Assembly (NCBI GenBank): GCA_964419545.1
Contig: CAYQQU010000030.1
Coordinates: 1-64,000, forward strand
DNA: 64,000 bases
Direction of reading: 5' to 3'
Origin: CAYQQU01 sp964419545
Lineage (GTDB): Bacteria > Bacteroidota > Bacteroidia > Chitinophagales > Saprospiraceae
Position 1 is the stretch's first letter, and every line of letters begins with the position of its first letter. Under the pieces are notes generated by a model. That model worked only from the letters and a program-made list of their open reading frames with translations. It was not told the origin of the DNA and made no database searches. A program made the translations under genes and the position numbers. Of the stretch, positions 59,255 to 64,000 are shown in pieces.

Positions 59255-60055
59255 ATGAGCGATCTGGAACAATTATGCCATACTGCCCGCCGCGTCGTCA
59301 CCGATACGGCCGTCTTTATTCGCGGCGAGCTTGGCAAAGTCCAGGAAAAAGCGATCGAAGAAAAAGGCTTGAACAGCCTGGTCAGCTATGTCGACCGGCA
59401 AGCTGAAAAGCGCCTGGTGGCCGGCCTCGCGCCGCTGCGCCCGGGCTCGGTATTTCTCACCGAAGAAGACACCGTTGAAAACCAGGAAGGCGAATGGCAG
59501 TGGATCATCGACCCTTTGGACGGGACGACCAATTTCCTCTTCCAGTTGCCGGTCTTTTCGGTAAGCGTAGGCTTGCGGCGCCGGGGAGAAACGGTGCTCG
59601 GCATCGTCTACGAGGTCAATCGCGAAGAATGCTTCTACGCCTGGGAGGGCAGCGGGGCGTTTCTCAACGACCGCCCCATCCGGGTGCGGGACAATGGATC
59701 GCTCGCCAAGGGGTTGCTCGCTACCGGTTTTCCCTATCGCGATTTCGAATTCAGTAATCAGTATTTCAATGTGCTTTTGGAGTTTACCCGCGACTCGCGC
59801 GGCGTTCGCCGGCTCGGCTCGGCCGCCGTCGACCTGGCCTACGTCGCCGCCGGCCGCTTTGACGGCTTTTACGAGTACGGGCTCAAAGCCTGGGATGTGG
59901 CCGGCGGCGCTTTCCTGGTGAAAGAAGCCGGTGGGATAGTCACCGATTTTGCCGGGGAGAACGATTACCTTTTCGGCGGGGAAATCATCGCTGCTACGCC
60001 CGGCGTTCACAAAGCTATGCTTGCTTCTATCGGGAAAGCTTTTGGGAAGTTTTGA
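59255..60055 (+). CDS. Inositol monophosphatase family protein
   Basis: A 266-residue Mg2+-dependent phosphatase. The metal sites are VFLTEEDTVE (Glu70/Glu71) and WIIDPLDGTTNF (Asp86, Asp89), with the late WDVAGGAFLVKEAGG completing the family signature. It likely hydrolyses inositol-1-phosphate or a related sugar phosphate; some members act on 3'-phosphoadenosine 5'-phosphate or fructose bisphosphate. It follows hpt by about 100 bases containing the repeat arm. Confidence 0.94.
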   Translation: MSDLEQLCHTARRVVTDTAVFIRGELGKVQEKAIEEKGLNSLVSYVDRQAEKRLVAGLAPLRPGSVFLTEEDTVENQEGEWQWIIDPLDGTTNFLFQLPVFSVSVGLRRRGETVLGIVYEVNREECFYAWEGSGAFLNDRPIRVRDNGSLAKGLLATGFPYRDFEFSNQYFNVLLEFTRDSRGVRRLGSAAVDLAYVAAGRFDGFYEYGLKAWDVAGGAFLVKEAGGIVTDFAGENDYLFGGEIIAATPGVHKAMLASIGKAFGKF

Positions 60056-60143
60056 TTCCGTCTATTTCCGCACGCCTTTTATCGAACAAAGGCAGGCCGC
60101 TGGGGAAAATGCGCTATTTTCGCTTTCGCAAAGTACCGGTTCT

Positions 60144-61382
60144 ATGAAGTTGCAGGAAAATATATCGCTCGCTTTTCAGTCGGTCCGCTCGAATTTGCTG
60201 CGGGCCGTCCTCACCCTACTGATCATCGCTTTCGGCATTATGGCGTTGGTGGGTATCCTTACGGCCATCGATAGCGCGATCTATTCCCTGAACGACAACT
60301 TCTCTTATCTCGGAGCCAATACTTTCGACATTGACCCCAAAGGCGAAAACATCCGGGGCAATCGCCGGGGGCGCCAGGAAAAGCGGGCCGAGCCGTTCAG
60401 TTACAAGCAGGCCATGGACTTTAAAGAGCGCTTCGACTTTCCGGCGCGCACCTCCGTATCGATGTGGTGCACTTCATCCGCCACCATCAAGTACAAGGGC
60501 GAAAAGACCAACCCCAATGTCATGATCTTCGGGGTTGACGAAACCTACACCACGGGGCGCGGCTTCGACATCGAAATGGGCCGCAACATCACGGCCATCG
60601 AAGCCCTGCGTGGCGGCAACGTCACCCTGATCGGCGCCGATATCGTGGAAATACTTTTCAAAGGCAGACCCGAAAAAGCCCTCAACGCGGTCATCTCCGC
60701 CGGCAATATCAAACTGCGGGTAGTGGGCGTGCTCAAATCCAAGGGATCGAGTATGAACCAAAGCGAGGATCGCCGCATCCTCATCCCTCTCCAGACGGGC
60801 AAGCGCTTCTACGGCACCTCGTCGACCGACTACAACATCTTCGTTTCCGTCAATAGCGCCGAGAATATCAACCAGGCCATCGCCAACGCCACCGGTCTGA
60901 TGCGCAACGTACGCGGCCTCAAAGCTTCTCAGAGCAACGACTTCGAGATCACCAAGAGCGACAGCCTGATCGGCATCATCGAAGAAAATACGCTTTACTT
61001 TCGACTGGCCGCCATCGGCATCGGTATGATCACCCTGGTGGGCGCCGCCATCGGCCTGATGAACATCATGCTGGTCTCCGTTACGGAGCGCACCCGCGAG
61101 ATCGGCATCTGCAAAGCGATCGGCGCTACGCGTCGCAGCATCTTGACGCAGTTTCTCTCCGAAGCAGTAGTGATCAGCCTCCTGGGCGGCGCTTTGGGCA
61201 TCTTGCTCGGCGTACTCGCCGGCAACCTGGTTACCTATTTCCTCGGCGGCAGCTTTCTGTTCCCCTGGGCCTGGATCACCGTGGCCGTCATCACCTGTAC
61301 GGCGGTCGGCTTGATCTCGGGGCTCTATCCCGCCCTTAAAGCAGCGCGCCTCGACCCGATCGAATCCCTGCGGTACGAATGA
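60144..61382 (+). CDS. MacB/FtsX-type ABC transporter permease
   Basis: A 412-residue permease from ATG 60144. One N-terminal membrane helix (about 17-42) is followed by a large extracytoplasmic MacB-core domain (about 45-285). Three C-terminal helices close it with the FtsX motif TERTREIGICKAIGATRRSI. Such proteins work with a separate MacB/LolD-type ATPase in mechanotransmission, lipoprotein release or export; no ATPase gene is adjacent, so the partner is encoded elsewhere. It precedes the polysaccharide flippase by 22 bases but is probably not specific to that pathway. Confidence 0.92.
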   Translation: MKLQENISLAFQSVRSNLLRAVLTLLIIAFGIMALVGILTAIDSAIYSLNDNFSYLGANTFDIDPKGENIRGNRRGRQEKRAEPFSYKQAMDFKERFDFPARTSVSMWCTSSATIKYKGEKTNPNVMIFGVDETYTTGRGFDIEMGRNITAIEALRGGNVTLIGADIVEILFKGRPEKALNAVISAGNIKLRVVGVLKSKGSSMNQSEDRRILIPLQTGKRFYGTSSTDYNIFVSVNSAENINQAIANATGLMRNVRGLKASQSNDFEITKSDSLIGIIEENTLYFRLAAIGIGMITLVGAAIGLMNIMLVSVTERTREIGICKAIGATRRSILTQFLSEAVVISLLGGALGILLGVLAGNLVTYFLGGSFLFPWAWITVAVITCTAVGLISGLYPALKAARLDPIESLRYE

Positions 61383-61404
61383 ATTTTGCATCTTTGTCGC
61401 CGCA

Positions 61405-62853
61405 ATGAACCGGGAATTTCTCATCAACATTTTCCTGCTCGTCTTCATCAACCTGCTCATTAAGCCGGTCTATCTATTCGGTATCGACCGGGTGGTGCAG
61501 AACCGGGTGCCGGAAGGGGAATATGGTCTGTACTTTGCCATGCTCAATTTTACCTGGCTGTTCCAGATCGTCAACGATTTCGGCATTCAGAATTTCAACA
61601 ATCGCAACATCGCCCAGCACGGCCAGCTGCTGGCGAAATACTTCCCCAACTTACTGATCATCAAAGGCCTGCTCGCTTTTGCCTATCTGGCGCTGGTTTT
61701 CGGGGGCGCCGCCTTATGGGGGTACGAAAGCACGCACTACCAGCTGTTGCTCTGGCTGGCGATCAACCAGGTGCTGATGTCCCTCGTCCTGTTTTTCCGT
61801 TCTAACATCACCGCCCTGGCGCGGTACCGGCTCGACAGCTTGTTTTCGGTGCTCGACAAACTGATCATGATCGTGCTATGCAGCTATCTGCTGCGTTTGG
61901 AGGTTCAGTTTGAGATAGCCTGGTTCGTATATGCTCAGACCGTGGCGCTTTCGCTGACCGCTCTGTTGGCTTTCGGATTCGTAAAAAAGCGGATCGGGAA
62001 ACTACGGATCCGGTTCCGGCCGGCCTTTTTGCTTTCTCTGGTCCGCCAGAGTTATCCTTACGCTCTGGTAGTCTTTCTGATGACGGTATACACCCGCATC
62101 GACGGGGTGATGCTGGAAAGGCTGCTCGACGACAACGCCGCCGAGGCGGATATTTACGCGTCGGCGTACCGCTTGCTGGACGCCGTCAATATGATCGGCT
62201 TTCTCTTTGCCGGTTTGTTGCTGCCGATGTTTGCGCGATTGCTGCGCGATCGGGCGCCCGTAGCCCCCCTGGTGCGCCTCAGTTTTCAGCTCATCTGGGC
62301 GGGGGCGCTCAGCCTGGCGGCGGCTACCGTTCTGTTTCGGGAGGAGATCATGGTGAGCCTCTACACAGAAGGCAGCGCCTATTCGGGGCAGGTGCTCGGC
62401 CTGCTGATCGCCAGCTTTCCCGCGGTGAGCGGCATGTACATCTACGGGACCCTGCTGACGGCCAACGGCAGCCTCATGCGAATGAACCGGATATTTCTGG
62501 TCGGCGTGGTGCTCAATATCACCCTGAACGCCTGGCTGATACCGGAATACGGCGCGCTGGGCGCGGCGGCGGCTACCTGCGGCACGCAGTACCTGGTATT
62601 TTTCTGGGAAGTGCTGCTGGCCCGCGAGGAGCTGAACCTCACACTGGCCTGGGGCATGCTGCTGCGCATGGCGGCGTTCCTGACGGTCGCCTCCGTGAGC
62701 ATGGCCCTGTTGAAGAACCAATGGCCGCTGGCGTGGTGGTGGGCGTATTTGTTGTGCCTGGCGATAGGCGGGGGCTTATCGTTGGTCTTTCGCCTCATTC
62801 ACCTGCCGGAATGGCTGCGTATTCTGCGGGAGCGGCCCGCCGGTGGAATTTGA
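61405..62853 (+). CDS. Polysaccharide flippase (Wzx/MATE-like)
   Basis: A 482-residue inner-membrane protein with about 12-14 hydrophobic helices and the layout of the oligosaccharide flippase/polysaccharide biosynthesis superfamily. Landmarks are LIKPVYLFGIDRVVQNRVPEG, YGLYFAMLNFTWLFQIVNDF and the C-terminal half repeat with NITLNAWLIPEYGALGAAAA, which is typical of Wzx. It should flip an undecaprenyl-linked repeat unit to the periplasmic face. A CATCTTTG box (one mismatch to TAnnTTTG) ends 8 bases before the ATG. Together with the Wzz-like gene downstream it opens a surface polysaccharide locus. Confidence 0.9.
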   Translation: MNREFLINIFLLVFINLLIKPVYLFGIDRVVQNRVPEGEYGLYFAMLNFTWLFQIVNDFGIQNFNNRNIAQHGQLLAKYFPNLLIIKGLLAFAYLALVFGGAALWGYESTHYQLLLWLAINQVLMSLVLFFRSNITALARYRLDSLFSVLDKLIMIVLCSYLLRLEVQFEIAWFVYAQTVALSLTALLAFGFVKKRIGKLRIRFRPAFLLSLVRQSYPYALVVFLMTVYTRIDGVMLERLLDDNAAEADIYASAYRLLDAVNMIGFLFAGLLLPMFARLLRDRAPVAPLVRLSFQLIWAGALSLAAATVLFREEIMVSLYTEGSAYSGQVLGLLIASFPAVSGMYIYGTLLTANGSLMRMNRIFLVGVVLNITLNAWLIPEYGALGAAAATCGTQYLVFFWEVLLAREELNLTLAWGMLLRMAAFLTVASVSMALLKNQWPLAWWWAYLLCLAIGGGLSLVFRLIHLPEWLRILRERPAGGI

Positions 62854-62886
62854 ATCCAAAAACACAGGCATTTTGGCCGATATAAT

Positions 62887-62894
62887 TACATTTG
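62887..62894 (+). promoter_or_regulatory. -7 promoter box of the Wzz-like gene
   Basis: TACATTTG is an exact TAnnTTTG match, ending 17 bases before the ATG at 62912. No TTG lies at the usual -33 distance. Confidence 0.45.
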
Positions 62895-62911
62895 CGGAAT
62901 AATTTAAGTCA

Positions 62912-64000
62912 ATGGAGCAGAAGGACAGTTTGTTAGGTGTCTTGGAGACGCTTTTTAAATGGAGAAGGCCCGTTCTGATCATTTGCGCCGTGGCGGCCTT
63001 CGGCACGGCTGGAATTTCCCTGCTTTTGCCCAATTATTACCGGGCGACTACGATATTCCTGGCCGCCAGCCCCGATCAGGCCATGCCTGAGCTGTTTTTC
63101 GACCGTTCGGGCTCACAGCGCAGTTATCTTTACGGCAGCGAGAACGATATCGACCGCGTGTTGACGATCGCGCAGTCGCAGGAACTGGTTTCTTTCTTGG
63201 TCGACTCTTTCCAGTTGTACGAACACTACGACATCAGCCCGGAACATCCCAAAGCGCCCCACTTTGTGCAGCGTCGCTTTTTCAGTTTGTACGATATCGA
63301 AAAGACCAAACGCGACGCCATCGAGCTGTCGGTGGAAGACAAAGACCCGGCATTTGCGGCGCAGGTCGCCAACGCCGCCCGCGAAAAGATCAACGACATC
63401 GGAAAGCGGCTGCTCAAGGAAAGCTTGCTGAAAAAAATCCAGACTTACGACCAGGAAGTGTACGACAAATCGGTGCGGGTCCAAAAGTTGGGCGATACCT
63501 TAGCTACCTTGCGCCGGGAGTACAATATTTACAATACCATTTCCCAGACCGAATCGCTGAGCGCGCAGATTTCCCAAACCGAGGGCAAGCTCATTCGCGA
63601 TAGCGTTCGCCTGGAAAACCTCACCGGCAAAGCCCCGCGCGACACCATTATGTACCTGTCGGCGCGGGTAAGCGGCACGCGCGAAGAGTTGAAAAAACTG
63701 GAAGGGCGGATGGATAAGATCAACGCCGGCATTCCGATTGTTCAGATCTTCGAAAAACAGTACGCGGAGGTCAATCAGCGGCTCGGGGAAGACAATGAGC
63801 GCCTGAAGTATTTCCGGGCGACCTATGAGTCGGACGTTCCCACGGTGCTGTTGGTGGAAGAGGCCTCGGCGCCCATTGTCAAGTCGCGCCCCAAGCGGTC
63901 GATGATCGTCATCGGCGCCACGGCGGTGGCCTTCCTCTTTTCGGTCATCGGCGTCTTATTGCTGGATACCTACCGCGATGTCGACTGGAAGCGCATCATC
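62912..64000 (+). CDS. Wzz/GNVR polysaccharide chain-length protein (partial)
   Basis: The first 363 codons of a gene that runs past the window end. It starts MEQKDSLLGVLETLFKWRRP; a first membrane helix (VLIICAVAAFGTAGISLLLP) is followed by a long periplasmic, largely helical and coiled-coil region (SLLKKIQTYDQEVYDKSVRV). A proline-flanked second helix (SRPKRSMIVIGATAVAFLFS) ends the visible part. This is the Wzz/GumC-like layout that controls polymer length in Wzy-dependent capsule or exopolysaccharide export. A C-terminal tyrosine-kinase domain, if any, would lie beyond the window. Confidence 0.88.
   Translation, partial: MEQKDSLLGVLETLFKWRRPVLIICAVAAFGTAGISLLLPNYYRATTIFLAASPDQAMPELFFDRSGSQRSYLYGSENDIDRVLTIAQSQELVSFLVDSFQLYEHYDISPEHPKAPHFVQRRFFSLYDIEKTKRDAIELSVEDKDPAFAAQVANAAREKINDIGKRLLKESLLKKIQTYDQEVYDKSVRVQKLGDTLATLRREYNIYNTISQTESLSAQISQTEGKLIRDSVRLENLTGKAPRDTIMYLSARVSGTREELKKLEGRMDKINAGIPIVQIFEKQYAEVNQRLGEDNERLKYFRATYESDVPTVLLVEEASAPIVKSRPKRSMIVIGATAVAFLFSVIGVLLLDTYRDVDWKRII

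Overview
The window looks like a chromosomal segment of a GC-rich marine-type Bacteroidota, most likely in or near the Saprospiraceae/Lewinella group (the phylum is well supported; the family is an inference). Evidence: promoters of the TAnnTTTG type instead of -35/-10 boxes, no obvious Shine-Dalgarno sequences, a type IX secretion C-terminal sorting domain, SprB-type repeats, large VPS10/BNR exported proteins, and a short primary sigma factor of the Bacteroidota type. No rRNA, tRNA or CRISPR array was seen.

Layout. 1-1.7 kb is an AT-rich accessory patch: a Cys-rich lipoprotein and a divergent MerR regulator share a well-formed operator, next to the broken 3' end of a tyrosine recombinase. 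1.7-15.3 kb is transport: an ABC exporter, an unknown polytopic membrane protein, a sodium:alanine symporter, a DUF1572 protein, a PiT phosphate transporter with a fused PhoU-like tail, and an ATGA-coupled pair made of a 1668-residue SLC12-like cotransporter fused to a P-loop ATPase plus a small MscS-like channel. 15.4-19.1 kb is a tight operon of aldo/keto reductase, exported ADP-ribosylglycohydrolase-like lipoprotein, DinB protein and alpha/beta hydrolase. 19.1-36.8 kb holds three paralogous ~1040-residue VPS10/BNR proteins, two in tandem with an M20 amidohydrolase, interspersed with housekeeping enzymes (FAD oxidoreductase, deaminase, class V aminotransferase, saccharopine-dehydrogenase-like protein, HIT protein) and a truncated Gfo/Idh oxidoreductase.

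37.0-45.5 kb holds a small outer-membrane barrel and a 2602-residue secreted protein (Kazal modules, 18 SprB-like repeats, PKD, cohesin-like and dockerin-like parts, T9SS tail). 46.3-54 kb holds a NYN protein, the primary sigma factor with a clear terminator, an exported pullulanase-type GH13, a GT2 glycosyltransferase and small conserved proteins. 54.4-64 kb holds gpmI, a coupled lipoprotein, an M28 peptidase, hpt, an inositol monophosphatase, an FtsX-type permease, and the start of a polysaccharide export locus (Wzx flippase, then a Wzz/GNVR chain-length protein cut by the window end).

Between genes there is a dispersed palindromic repeat family (seven sites, three of them overlapping stop codons), a MITE-like element with terminal inverted repeats and an 8-bp direct repeat, and a nested fold-back element. 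The most unusual protein architecture is the SLC12-ATPase fusion coupled to an MscS-like channel, which suggests a nucleotide-regulated ion or volume control unit. Several TAnnTTTG boxes end only 5-12 bases before the start codon, so leaderless or nearly leaderless transcripts are likely.
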